A DNA stretch of 64,000 bases from Plasmodium relictum (lineage: Eukaryota; Apicomplexa; Aconoidasida; Haemosporida; Plasmodiidae): the NCBI RefSeq assembly GCF_900005765.1, contig NC_041687.1:124001-188000 (forward strand), written 5' to 3'. A program made the position numbers and the translations under genes. Shown here one piece after another: positions 34,257 to 45,203 of this stretch. A model generated the notes under the pieces. That model saw only the letters and a program-made list of their open reading frames with translations, ran no database searches and was not told the origin of the DNA. Every line of letters starts with the position of its first letter. The first letter of the stretch is position 1.

Positions 34257-34829
34257 ATGGCAGAATTTTACGAGAACGATGAAGATGTTCTTCAAATGAT
34301 TCAACAAATAAAAAAGATAACAAAAGAATCGAAAAGAAAATTCGAAAATGAGATAGATTATTTAGTTGAAGATACTAAAACCAATTTAATAAATAATGTT
34401 AATGAAGAAAAAAATATCATTAAGAAAGAAAGAGATGAAAAATTAAAAAAATTGAAAGAAAATATTACAAAACATGAGAAAAATATAAAAGAAAAGCATA
34501 GGTTATATCAGAAATTAAAATCTGAGTTAGCAGATGTAGCAAATAATTATAAAAATAAAATTAAGGTTAATTCAAAAATTATGGAAAATTTTTAATTTTA
34601 GTATATATATATATATATATTATTTTTATAGGATTTTTACAAGGAAACAGAAATTTTTATGAAAGCTTATGAGAATGATAGAAAGAAATTAGAAGAGTTA
34701 GAAGACAAAGAATGGAAAGAGTTGAATAATCAATGTATTGAAATTTTAAATAAAACAAAATCTAGTATGTGTGTCACTAAAGACCAAACTAATGAAAAGC
34801 TCAGAAAAGCTTTGAAATCAATACTCTAA
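34257..34829 (+). CDS. Coiled-coil protein, function unknown
   Basis: Two exons, 34257..34565 and 34632..34829, give 168 residues. The donor is GTTAAT (less usual) and the acceptor TATAG; without splicing the first frame stops at 34595. The protein is almost entirely charged and helical, with heptad-like spacing from about residue 15 to 150, and ends in a short non-charged tail. It contains no Asn runs. Its size, long central coiled coil and order of charged blocks are loosely reminiscent of Cor1/SYCP3-type proteins, but the similarity is too weak to name. Other small coiled-coil adaptors are equally possible. Confidence 0.75.
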
Positions 34830-36144
34830 TTATGTTACCTTAAAATTATTTTTTATTTTATTCTAAAAGGAGTTATAAATATTAAATTGGCTTCTTTTTT
34901 TTTTTTTTTAAATAAGTTTTTTTTATATATTACAAGCAATTTTTCATTAAAACGTTTTCTATATATTTATATTTTTAAAACATTATTGCTCCTATCAAAA
35001 AAAAAAAAAATTTATTCATATTTTTATAAAATTATATATGGAACAAAAAAAAAAAAAAAAAAAAAAATTGAAATTATCTTTCTTAATTATCCTTAATAAT
35101 AACATAAAAATTATTTTAATAAATAAAAAATAAAATTAATAAAATTAAGTATGGTGATATTAAGTTATGATATTATATAATCATGTACATGTTTCATGAA
35201 TTTAATCTTAATTTATAATATAAATAAAAAAGATTGAGATAACAAAAAAAATAAACTTACTAAAATTGTTGTTCAGTCAACAGTGAATACAATGTTTGGT
35301 AAATAAATATATAATATTATATTAATTTAATTTGAAGCATTTTTTTTTTTTTTGGAAAATATAAATATAAAGAAAAGGAAAACTTTTAAATACATTACCT
35401 TTATTAAGTGGTAACTTTTTTATGATCTATGAGGTAGTTAATGAAAATGTATATATAAATTATAAAAAAATTATTAATACATATTATATTTTTTAAATGT
35501 TTTTAATATATTTTTCTTTTAATTAATTTTCACATGTATTCATATAATGTAACCATTTTTTTTTTTTTTTCATATAACTTTTTTGTATATTTAGTAATGA
35601 AGAAGCAGATTTTTAATTAGATAATTTTTATACACTTATATATTTCTACTTGCTTATGATTATATTTAATAGAATATGTATATTTTTGCATTTAATAGTT
35701 TAGTTAAAGTATTTTTAACATAAATTTTAAAAATCTTTATATAAGTATATGCAAATATATATATATATTTTTTTTAAATAATGATAAATATTATTTTCTA
35801 TAAGCTAATTATTTTTTATGAGATGAATTGATACTAGTTTTAAAAATAATTAAAATTTGTAATTTATTAAATATATGAAATTAAAGTTTTTCTAGATATA
35901 TAATTGTGAAATATCAATTATAAGAAAATACGTAAGAATGATTGTAATAAAACAATGAAATGTTATATATATATTTAAGTATTAAAGAAAAAAAAGATCT
36001 AAATCATAATTTATTTTCACTTTATGTTCTTTATTTAATATGTTGTTACATAATTTTTAATTTAATAAAATATATTTTAATAATAATTTTTTTTTTTTCT
36101 TCATAGAAGGTATATATTAACGATTAAAAATTAAAACGTTAACA
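34830..36144. other. Intergenic region
   Basis: About 1.3 kb between plus-strand genes. A Phe/Lys-rich frame near 34887-35096 is composed of homopolymers and is not credible. The stretch should include the promoter of the LSm4 gene. Confidence 0.5.
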
Positions 36145-36970
36145 ATGGTGGTAAGATAACTTTTCATAATATTCATATATATATTGCACTAAAATATGTA
36201 AATTTTGTTTTCATAAGTATACTAGAAATATTCTAACAATATAATAATAATAATATACTATTTATTTTAAAAATACACTTTTGAAGCTTTTAAAGGAATA
36301 TAGAATTCTACTTTATTTTTTTCTAAATGGATTATATAAATATTTTTTTATTTTATTTTCTTAGTTTCCTTTAACATTATTAAAATGTTCTCAGAATCAA
36401 CCAGTGGTAAGTTGTTAATTGAAATTATAATATTTTAAAAAAATAGAAATAATAAATGAAAGTTGTAATTTGTGATTTTTTTTTTTTTTTTTCACACTTA
36501 TATAATATATTTTTTAAACATTAATAGAATAAATAATTACTCATATATTTTCTTTTTTATATTAATAATGTTTTTATGTAGATGGTTGAATTAAAAAATG
36601 GTGAAACTTATAGTGGATTTTTGGTATTTTGCGATCGTTTTATGAATTTACATATGAAAAATATAATATGCACATCAAAAGATGGAGATAAATTTTGGAA
36701 AATTTCAGAATGCTATGTGAGAGGAAATAGTATAAAATATATTCGAGTTCAAGATGAAGCAATAGATCAAGCCATTGAAGAGACAACTGAGCGTATATTT
36801 AAAAAAAAAAAAAAAAATATGAATATTTATAATTTAGAAATATATATCTTTTATTTTTTTTTATAAATACAGAAAAAGTAAGAAATATAGGAAGGGGTAG
36901 AGGTAGAGGCAGAGGTACGGATAATAGAGGTGGAAGAGGAAGAGCAATAAGAAGAGGGAGAGGTTTCTAA
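36145..36970 (+). CDS. LSM4: LSm4, U6 snRNA-associated Sm-like protein
   Basis: Four exons: 36145..36150 (only Met-Val), 36365..36406, 36582..36792 and 36873..36970, giving 118 residues with matching phases. LSm4 is part of the LSm2-8 ring on the U6 snRNA 3' end and of the LSm1-7 ring in mRNA decay. The protein begins [16 protein letters not shown]. It then shows the Sm1 motif ([25 protein letters not shown]) and Sm2 ([12 protein letters not shown]). The tail is an RG-rich stretch ([20 protein letters not shown]), typical of LSm4 among LSm proteins and a likely arginine-methylation target. Without splicing, the third exon reads into A-rich intron sequence. Length is a little shorter than the human protein (139). 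Confidence 0.95.
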
Positions 36971-37971
36971 TTTTTATATAATATATATAAAAAAAAATTT
37001 TAATGAATTTATAATATTTTTTTAATTTTTAAAGTTCGAACTAATTTAGCCATAGCTTATAAATATGAGTTTAAATATTAATATTTTTAAAATAGTTAAT
37101 TACAATAAAGTTATATAATTATAAATTTATAAAAATTATTAATGGACTTATTAATTCATATTACTACATTATATATTAAATTTTACTACCATTGTTTTGT
37201 TCTTTAATATTATTTGTAATTTAATATTAAAGAATCAGTCATGTAAATATTTTTAAATTAGACATGAAATAATGTATATTCAATTTGAATAAGGAAATCT
37301 ACAATATTATAAAAAATCAGAAATTATATTAAAATTAAAAGCAAAAATTTACTATGAAGATAAAATATAACTAAATGGATAAACTTACTAATTATGAGTG
37401 TCCATTTACATTAAATCATATAAAAAAAAAATTGGAATTTTATGTTGAACAAATATGTTTAGTAAATATTTTTTTTTTTTTATTATATGTTTTTTATATT
37501 TATTTTCTTTATTTATATTCTACTAAATATTATTTTAGTAACTACTTAAATCAGTTTCATATGTTAGAAAACGAAATTTATTAAAATCCTCAAAAATTAA
37601 GAATTAATAAGCTTTAATCTAAAAGTCTTTTCTCCAATACAAATTTCTAATAAATATAAAAAATAAATACTTTGAAGAAAATTGAAATTTCATGCAGTTT
37701 ACATACTTGATTAGTTTAATTATATAAGATATTAATTTTAATAAAAGAATAAATTAAGAATTCTTAAATGAATTAAATCATTGTCTTAAAATTATATAAT
37801 TATTTTTAAAAGGATATATTATTTCGATAAAACATATTGCTTTAAAAAGTTCCTATTTGTATTGACAAAATTTTTAAAATAAATGAAAATATTAATTATT
37901 TTATCAATGAAACATTAAAAATTTTTTTGCACTTTAAAAAAGTATAGCATTTTCAACACATGCAATAAAAG

Positions 37972-38041
<70 letters not shown>

Positions 38042-38315
38042 CGTTATTATATATATAATTATTTAATGATATTATGTAAAAATTAAATATAGCATTCTTA
38101 TGTTTGGAATCTTTATATTTTTAATATAATATTAACAAATTAATAATATAAAAGTAAATGGCTTTTTTTTTTTTTTATTAAATTTAAGAAAAAAAAAAAA
38201 AAAAAAAAATATTTTTTATTTAACCACAAATTATAAATATAAATTTTTTTTTTTTATTTGCAAATTTTATTTAATGAAAAATCTATTCTAAATTTTTTAA
38301 TTTTTTTTTACATGT
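36971..38315. other. Intergenic region with (AT)n microsatellite
   Basis: About 1.3 kb between plus-strand genes. It contains a long (AT)n run at about 37977-38042 and poly-T/poly-A tracts near 38163-38210. A 69-residue frame at 37375 has a non-repetitive start (MDKLTNYECPFTLNHIK) but quickly becomes Phe/Tyr-rich and has no visible continuation. Confidence 0.5.
37977..38042. repeat. (AT)n microsatellite
   Basis: About 66 bp of nearly pure AT dinucleotide, broken once near 38028-38030. It lies in the promoter-side region of the tandem-RRM gene. Confidence 0.9.
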
Positions 38316-41300
38316 ATGTTTTATTTACTGTTAAATATGAATTTTTTGAATGAAAAAGAAAAAAAAAGACTTCATAAAGAAGAAATAGATTTTGTTTTTA
38401 ATAAAGAAAATTCTAATTCTGAAGACGTTAATAGCTATTTATTTAATAATAAGAATGAAAGTTCTAATATAGATATGTATGATTTTAATTTAAATAAAAA
38501 TATAAAAGAAGGAAATGACATTTCCTTACTAAAAGATGATGAAAAATCAATAAATAATATCAATGTTATTACATACAAATCAAGCACAGAATATGAGAAA
38601 GAATGTATTAATAATATAAATTCAAAAGATGATAACATTTTTTTTTTAAAATTAGAAGGAAATTGCTTAGATGACTTAAGAATTACTGAAGAAAATTGTG
38701 ATAAATTATCTAATGAGAACAATATCTTACAAGATAATAAAAATGAAAAAAAAAATATTAAAATAAAAAATATAAAGGAGAATAACAACGAAGAAAATAT
38801 TAATAATAGTAATTGTGATATTACTAATAATAAATGTAAGAATGATAATATAAACGATAACAGTGATGATAAATGGATTAATAGTAATAATAATGATATT
38901 GAAAATATAAATAATAATAGAAAAAGTAATAATAGCGATGATATTAATAATAATAATAGAGATAATAATAATAATAATTATGGTGATGATGATAATAATA
39001 ATAATAATAATAGAAATGATAATACTACTAATAATGATAAGATTAACAACGGTAAAAATAATGACATTTATAGTGATAGCAATAATGATGTTAACAATAA
39101 TAACAATGAAAGTTTAATAGATATCTCAAATAATGAAAACATTATTCAAGAAATGAATGGATGTCATGATCATTATGACTTAAATTATATGAGTATATAT
39201 GACAGTGAAATAGATAATAGAATTAAAAGGAAAGTAAATTCTTTAAAACAAAATGAAGAGATAAAAAAGAAAAAAAAATATAATACAGATAATATATCAT
39301 CTCTTATGCCAACTAACACATTGGATACAGAACTGTATTTAAAAGAAAAATATAATTATAGCAGTAATGCACATGAAAAAAAAAATGATGAAACTCATGA
39401 AAAGGCGAATATTGAGATTAAAGATGATAATATTATATATGCAGATGAGGTTTGTATTAATATATTCTCTACATTTAAATATATAGATACTCAAATAAAT
39501 ATATTTATTTATATATATGTAATTTTAAGATTTTTCTTAAAATTATAAAAATAATAAAAAGTAAATAAAAATTATATAAAAAATAATTATATTTAATTAT
39601 ATATATTTTTTTTTACAAAACATAAGTATAAAAGGAAGATGAGAGAATAATAATGAAATAAATTAAAAATATATGTTTAAACAATATATATATAACAATA
39701 TCTTTATTGAAATATTTTTACTTTAAATTTTAAAAAGAAAAAATATAATTATCTTTTTATACATACATATATGTTTTATGTTTATTTATATGGTAAAGAA
39801 AAAAAGAAAAAAAAAAGACACTAAATTTTATTTCCTTTTTTTTTTTTAAATAGGTTTTAAAAAAATATCCGCGAATATTTGCAACTAGATTACCTTTTGA
39901 GGCAACTAAAAAAGATTTAGAAAAACATTTTTCCAAATATGGAAAAATAATAGACATATATGTTTCAAAAAATTTATCAAACAACAAAAATAAAGGATTT
40001 GGTTTTGTTTCCTTTGAAACACAAGAATCAATGGATAAAGTAATTTAAATTATTACATTTGTTGTCATAAAATTTTTAATAATTCTTTTACATATAAATG
40101 TTTTAAAATATTATTAGGCGCTTCAGGATAAATTACACATAATTTGCGGAAAAGAAATTGTCGTAGATGTTGCTTCTATGAGAGATAATAAATCTAGTCA
40201 TCTTTTTCGTAAAAATAAGAATACTATATTTTTTTATTATTTTCTGTATTTTTTTTTCTTTTCTTTTTTGTACTTAAAATAATTTGGAATATATATATAT
40301 ATTATTTTTATATACAGCTTTACCATCTGATCATTATTTAGTTAAAAATCAGAAAAATAAGAAAAACTTCCCAAGCAAAACTCTCAACAATAACATAAAT
40401 TTAAATAAATTTAATTCATATAATAAATCTAATAATATAAGAATTAAATCAAAAAATACTGATAATTATTTAATGCTACAGAATTTTAATAATTTAAATC
40501 CCAATTATAATATGCTGAGTAATAAGATAAGTAGCAAAAATATTTTAATAAAAAAACAGCTTCCGATCTCATTTATTCCATCATTTGATAAAATTAAAGA
40601 AAATTGTACTAATAAAAACAAAATAATAAGATAAATCTTATTTTAATATATAATTTAATATATTTTTCTTTTATTTTTTCTTTTTTTAGCTTTATCAAAT
40701 TTTAAAATAAAAACTTCAAAAAAAATATATATGCCTCCTGTTTCATATAATATAAATCCTAAATACGCTTATTCTTCTTATCCATATTGTTCACAAAATA
40801 TAGAAAATAATTATTATTACAACTTTTTAAATTATAAAAATTCAAACAATATATTATCATACAATGAAAATATGTATAATTCAAAAAAAATACCATTTCC
40901 TTGTTATGTCTATGATAAACATTATTTGAATCAAAGTAAATCATCAATAACTAAAATAAATTTTTTTTTTTTAATAATAAATATTAATTTTATTTTACCA
41001 TTTATTTTATTAACTAGATATAATTACTAAAAATATATTGTCACAAAGGAGTAGTGTAGCTGAAGAAAATAATTTAAAAAGTCCCTCAAATTTGCTTTCG
41101 TACGTGAAGTATAACACTAATTCATCATGTAAGTATATATATATATATTTATTGTAAAATAATAAAAAGAAGAAAAATTTCATTTATTTTTTATATATAT
41201 TAAATAATCCTTTTTCCTTTTTATAGATGTTCGTAAACTACCAGGTGGTGATGAGTGGAATAAGAGGGGATATAAATTATTTGTTACTAAATTAAGTAAT

Positions 41301-41795
41301 TTATTTTTATTTTTATACATAATAATTTAACTATACAAATATATATATATATATATATATATATTTTTTCTAGATAGTGTAACAACTATTGATACTTTAA
41401 GAAATTACTTCGAAAAATTTGGGGAGATTATAGATATATATATGCCTAATGGTTATTAAAAAAAAAAAAAGGAAATACATAAATATTCTTTAAAGGAAAA
41501 TTGTTTTATTTTATTTTATTTCCTTTTTATAGATGTATGTACTAATAGACCACGTGGGATAGCTTTTGTTACGTTTTTAGATAGTGATTGCGTTAAGAAA
41601 ATTTTATCAAACAAAAATTTAAAACACATTATTGATGGAAAAGAAGTAATTATAAATATTTTTATTTAATCATTTTATATCTTATTATTTACTTTTTAAA
41701 TATTTATTGTTTTTAATATTTTATTTAATTTTTAGGTAGTTGTTGATTTAGCAGATCCCGAAACTAAAAACAAAAAGAATTTTAATTATTCATAA
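38316..41795 (+). CDS. Tandem-RRM RNA-binding protein
   Basis: Ten exons: 38316..39449, 39854..40039, 40118..40208, 40318..40605, 40690..40935, 41018..41128, 41227..41295, 41374..41451, 41533..41645 and 41736..41795. Every junction is in phase, giving 791 residues. The start may be Met8 (38337) instead. Exon 1 is an acidic, Asn/Asp-rich region with no fold. RRM1 follows at about residues 385-465, with RNP2 IFATRLPF and RNP1 KGFGFVSF. A ~230-residue Asn/Tyr-rich linker leads to RRM2 at about 693-780, with RNP2 LFVTKLNS and RNP1 RGIAFVTF, ending NYS. The two RRMs have similar endings (GKEIVVDVAS and GKEVVVDLAD), suggesting duplication. Such tandem RRMs bind short single-stranded RNA; the target is unknown. 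Most introns are 70-110 bp. The nuclear or cytoplasmic site cannot be told. Confidence 0.92.
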
Positions 41796-42471
41796 ATTGT
41801 ACTTTCTCTTTTTTTATATTATTAAATATTTAATTTATTTGGAAAAAAAGCTTTTTAATTTTCCATTTTTTTTTTTTTTTTTTGTTTGTATTGTTATATT
41901 ATTTGTTACTGTATTATATTTTGTTGAATTATTTATTACTATTTCTTTTTTTTTTTATATTTTTAACATTTGCTTTTTGCATAATTTCTTAATTTTAAAA
42001 TGTTTTTGTTAATATTATAATTTTTTATGTTATCATTATATTTACTACTTATTCATCATGCTAATTTTTTAAAATACATATTTAATTATTTACATTTGTG
42101 TGTATAAAAAAAAAAAAAAAAGAAATTTTAAAACATTCTTAACTATAATTTTAATAATTAATATTACGTTCATATTAATATTCATATTTGTAATATTTTA
42201 AAATATTTCAAATTGTATTTAACATATAAAAAATAAAAAAATAAAACTAATGTTTCTTGCTAATACAAAAAATATTATATGGTAAAGAAAAGAAAAAAAA
42301 AAAAAAAATAAATAAATAAATAAGAAAAAAATGATAAAGAAATTAAACATTATGAATATATTAAAATAAGTATATTTTAATTTAAAAAGGAAATAAAGTA
42401 AAACACTATTTAGTAGAAATTTTTTTTTTTGGTCAATCATTTTTTTTTCTAGAACTATTTTTTTTTTATCA
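41796..42471. other. Intergenic region
   Basis: About 680 bp between plus-strand genes, with T-runs near 41867-41885 and A-runs near 42108-42122 and 42293-42308. No gene was seen. Confidence 0.5.
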
Positions 42472-44463
42472 ATGGATAAAACAAAAGTTGAAGCCTTTTT
42501 TATTTATGATGAAGATATAAAGAAAACTGATAAATCTATGACTGATGAACAACTACAAGCAGAAAAAGTTATATATTACTATCCAAATGAAACTGAGGAA
42601 AATATAAAGGTTTCTCACACTAGTACAATGGAAGGAATATCAACTTTTGTCAATCAATTTAGTAAATCACACTTAGATCATATTGTAACAAATAACAATT
42701 TGATTGTTATAAATAAATGGTATAAACATATATTTGTTGCTATTATTGTAAAAAATATTTATAAAAATAACAAAATGGAATTATTAATGTGTAGATTATT
42801 ACATTCAATTTTGAATAATTTTATTTCAATATTTACATTGCTACATGGTCATATTCGAAATTTTTTAAAATATAAGAAATTTAAAACAGTAGAAAGTAAA
42901 AATAAAAAAAAAGAGGTTTTGCAAACTCTTTTAGATGATTATGTATTTACATATATAAATACAATAAAGAATGAAAATATAAGTATTCATAATGAGCTTC
43001 AAAGTTTTCATTTTTTTCCTATTGAAAAGCATACTTATGTTTCTATTCAGAATTTAATTTCATCTTTAATATTGGATCATAAGCAGATTAAGCATGGTGG
43101 CTTATTTTATGAAGGATATTTGATATATTCGAGTTTGCCAGTTGATGATATAAAAATTATTTATAATTATTTGGTTTCATATAATGGAACGGTAAATAAT
43201 TTAAAATTAAGTCAATATCCTTTTAAAAAAATTGCTTCATCTGCAGCAATTAATGCAAATGGTGGCTTATCGAGTTTTGCGAGATGTAATTCAGTAGACG
43301 AAAAAAATTGTTTTCTCTTAGGAATAAAAAAATCATCTGTTTTCATGCCTATAATAACTTTAAGTGGAGAAAAAAAATATAAGCTTGTGGTATTTATTTA
43401 TAAGGAAATATTACTGATGCTACTGATTAAAGGATGTACAATAAAGGATGAAGATTTTGATACTTTAATAGATGTTCAAAATAAATGTACAAGTGAAACT
43501 TCTAATAATATTTATAATTTACTAAGGCTAAATGATAATTTATCAAAACAATTTAAAAAACACGTAAATCAGGAAGATGCTATTCGATTTTTTTATTATA
43601 ATAACTCTAATAATTCTATTAAATATTCTTCTAATAACAAAAAAATTAGTAATGAAGAAACTTTTATTATTGCTGATTTTCATTCTTTATTTAATGATTC
43701 TGAAATAAAATATAATAATATTAAATTTAATAAAAGCGAGTACTTAAAAAATAATAAAAAATCTAATTTGTCAAACGAATTATTTAATTTTGAGAATAGT
43801 ATTCAAAGTAATTTAAAAAAGGAAGAAAATAATAAAGAAAAAGATAAAGAAAATAATAACGATAAGATAAATGAACAAATAGGAATCCAAACACAACATT
43901 CAGAAATAGAAGAGTTAAAAAAAAAAGTAGACGATTCACAACTACAAAAGGATTTGCTAATAAAAAGTCAAAAAACAAAAAATGGAAGCATTGATACACA
44001 GGAAAAAGAAGATCAAAACATAAAAATACAAATAGAAAATAAAACAGAAAAATACAATATTGAAGCTATACAGAAAAAAGAAAAAACTGAAAAAATAGAA
44101 AATGTTAACATAAAAAATGAAGAAAAACTTGAATCAGAGCATTTAGAAAATGAAGATTCAAAGAAAATTGACCAAAAAACATTAGAACAACCTGAAACAG
44201 ACAACATAAAAAAGGTTGAAAAAAAAAAATTAAAATTAATTTGTAATCAGGAATTAAAAAAAAAATTATTTGAAGATAATAGTGATGACGTAAAAATTGA
44301 AAAAATTTTTTACAAAGAAGCAAATAGTCCATGGATATTTGGAAAGAAATCATTAGAAAGAGAACTTTTTATATTTCCTGATGAAACCAAAATGTCACTA
44401 TCAAAAGCTCAACAAGAAATAAATAAAATAATCGAAAGTAATTTTTCCAATATATATATTTAA
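42472..44463 (+). CDS. CCZ1: CCZ1, subunit of the MON1-CCZ1 Rab7 exchange factor
   Basis: A single-exon protein of 663 residues; human CCZ1 is 482. MON1-CCZ1 activates Rab7 on late endosomes and vacuoles. The first longin domain opens with AFFIYDEDI, VIYYYPNETEENIK and MEGISTFVNQFS, matching the CCZ1 pattern FFIYNP...LFYHP...EAI..FTR.FS. HGGLFYEGYLIYSSLP (about 205-220) belongs to the second longin domain. The last 45 residues match CCZ1 ends closely: WIFGKKSLERELFIF and ...EINKIIESNFSNIYI, compared with human WVVGKKSDRRELYVI and ...KLCATQFNNIFF. The extra length is a Lys/Glu/Asn-rich insert at about 400-600 before that tail. No membrane segment is present. In Plasmodium a role in endolysosomal or apicoplast/food-vacuole traffic is inference. 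Confidence 0.9.
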   Translation: MDKTKVEAFFIYDEDIKKTDKSMTDEQLQAEKVIYYYPNETEENIKVSHTSTMEGISTFVNQFSKSHLDHIVTNNNLIVINKWYKHIFVAIIVKNIYKNNKMELLMCRLLHSILNNFISIFTLLHGHIRNFLKYKKFKTVESKNKKKEVLQTLLDDYVFTYINTIKNENISIHNELQSFHFFPIEKHTYVSIQNLISSLILDHKQIKHGGLFYEGYLIYSSLPVDDIKIIYNYLVSYNGTVNNLKLSQYPFKKIASSAAINANGGLSSFARCNSVDEKNCFLLGIKKSSVFMPIITLSGEKKYKLVVFIYKEILLMLLIKGCTIKDEDFDTLIDVQNKCTSETSNNIYNLLRLNDNLSKQFKKHVNQEDAIRFFYYNNSNNSIKYSSNNKKISNEETFIIADFHSLFNDSEIKYNNIKFNKSEYLKNNKKSNLSNELFNFENSIQSNLKKEENNKEKDKENNNDKINEQIGIQTQHSEIEELKKKVDDSQLQKDLLIKSQKTKNGSIDTQEKEDQNIKIQIENKTEKYNIEAIQKKEKTEKIENVNIKNEEKLESEHLENEDSKKIDQKTLEQPETDNIKKVEKKKLKLICNQELKKKLFEDNSDDVKIEKIFYKEANSPWIFGKKSLERELFIFPDETKMSLSKAQQEINKIIESNFSNIYI

Positions 44464-45203
44464 GAGAAGAATTACATAATATCTGAAGAACAATAAAATA
44501 CATAAATATATCTATAAATATATGATAATGAAAGCAAATATTAATGCCGCAACTATTAATAAAAATATTTGATATATCAAAATCTTTATATAACTAAAGC
44601 TTTTAAATACATAATTTTAGTTTTTAGTGCTTTCAGTTTTTCTTTTAATTAGAAATTTAATAGCTACTTTGAAGTAAGCATTTTAAATAAACTAAAATGT
44701 TTAATCTTTTAATAGAGAGAAAAAAAAAATTATGTAATGCATATAATCATAAGCCAAAAAAAATTTAATAGCTATAAAACATTACAAAAAATAAAATGGA
44801 ATACTAGAATAAGAAAAAAAAAAAAAGAAAAAAAAAGGGGGGGGAGAAATTATTGTACTTATATTTTACTTATTTTTTAAATTAGTAATGTCTTAAAGTA
44901 TAATGAGCATGCTTAACTTTATAAATATCATAATATTATTTGAAAAATTATACTGACAGGAAAAAATATATATTTTTATGATGCATTTATAAGCATATAA
45001 ATCAATATATATATATTATATTTTTTATCCTATAAGGTTTAAAATAAAATTTTCGAAAAGATACTTTATTAACTTAATATTGCAAAAAAAAAAAAAAAAA
45101 AGGTATTGAAAAAAATAAAAGTTAATATATTTATATAAAAATAGTTTGCGCAACAGCAATATTTTTGGTATAAATTTTTTTTTTTATTTCATATATTTTA
45201 TTA
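44464..45203. other. Intergenic region between convergent genes
   Basis: About 740 bp between the 3' ends of CCZ1 (+) and the MIF4G gene (-). It contains a 39-nt polypurine stretch (44811-44849) with eight consecutive G (44837-44844), very unusual in such A/T-rich DNA. Confidence 0.6.

Noticed and set aside
37375-37584. 69-residue frame with a reasonable start
   Set aside because: Only the first ~30 residues look protein-like; no splice partner or family match. It could be a decayed gene fragment, but I cannot support it.
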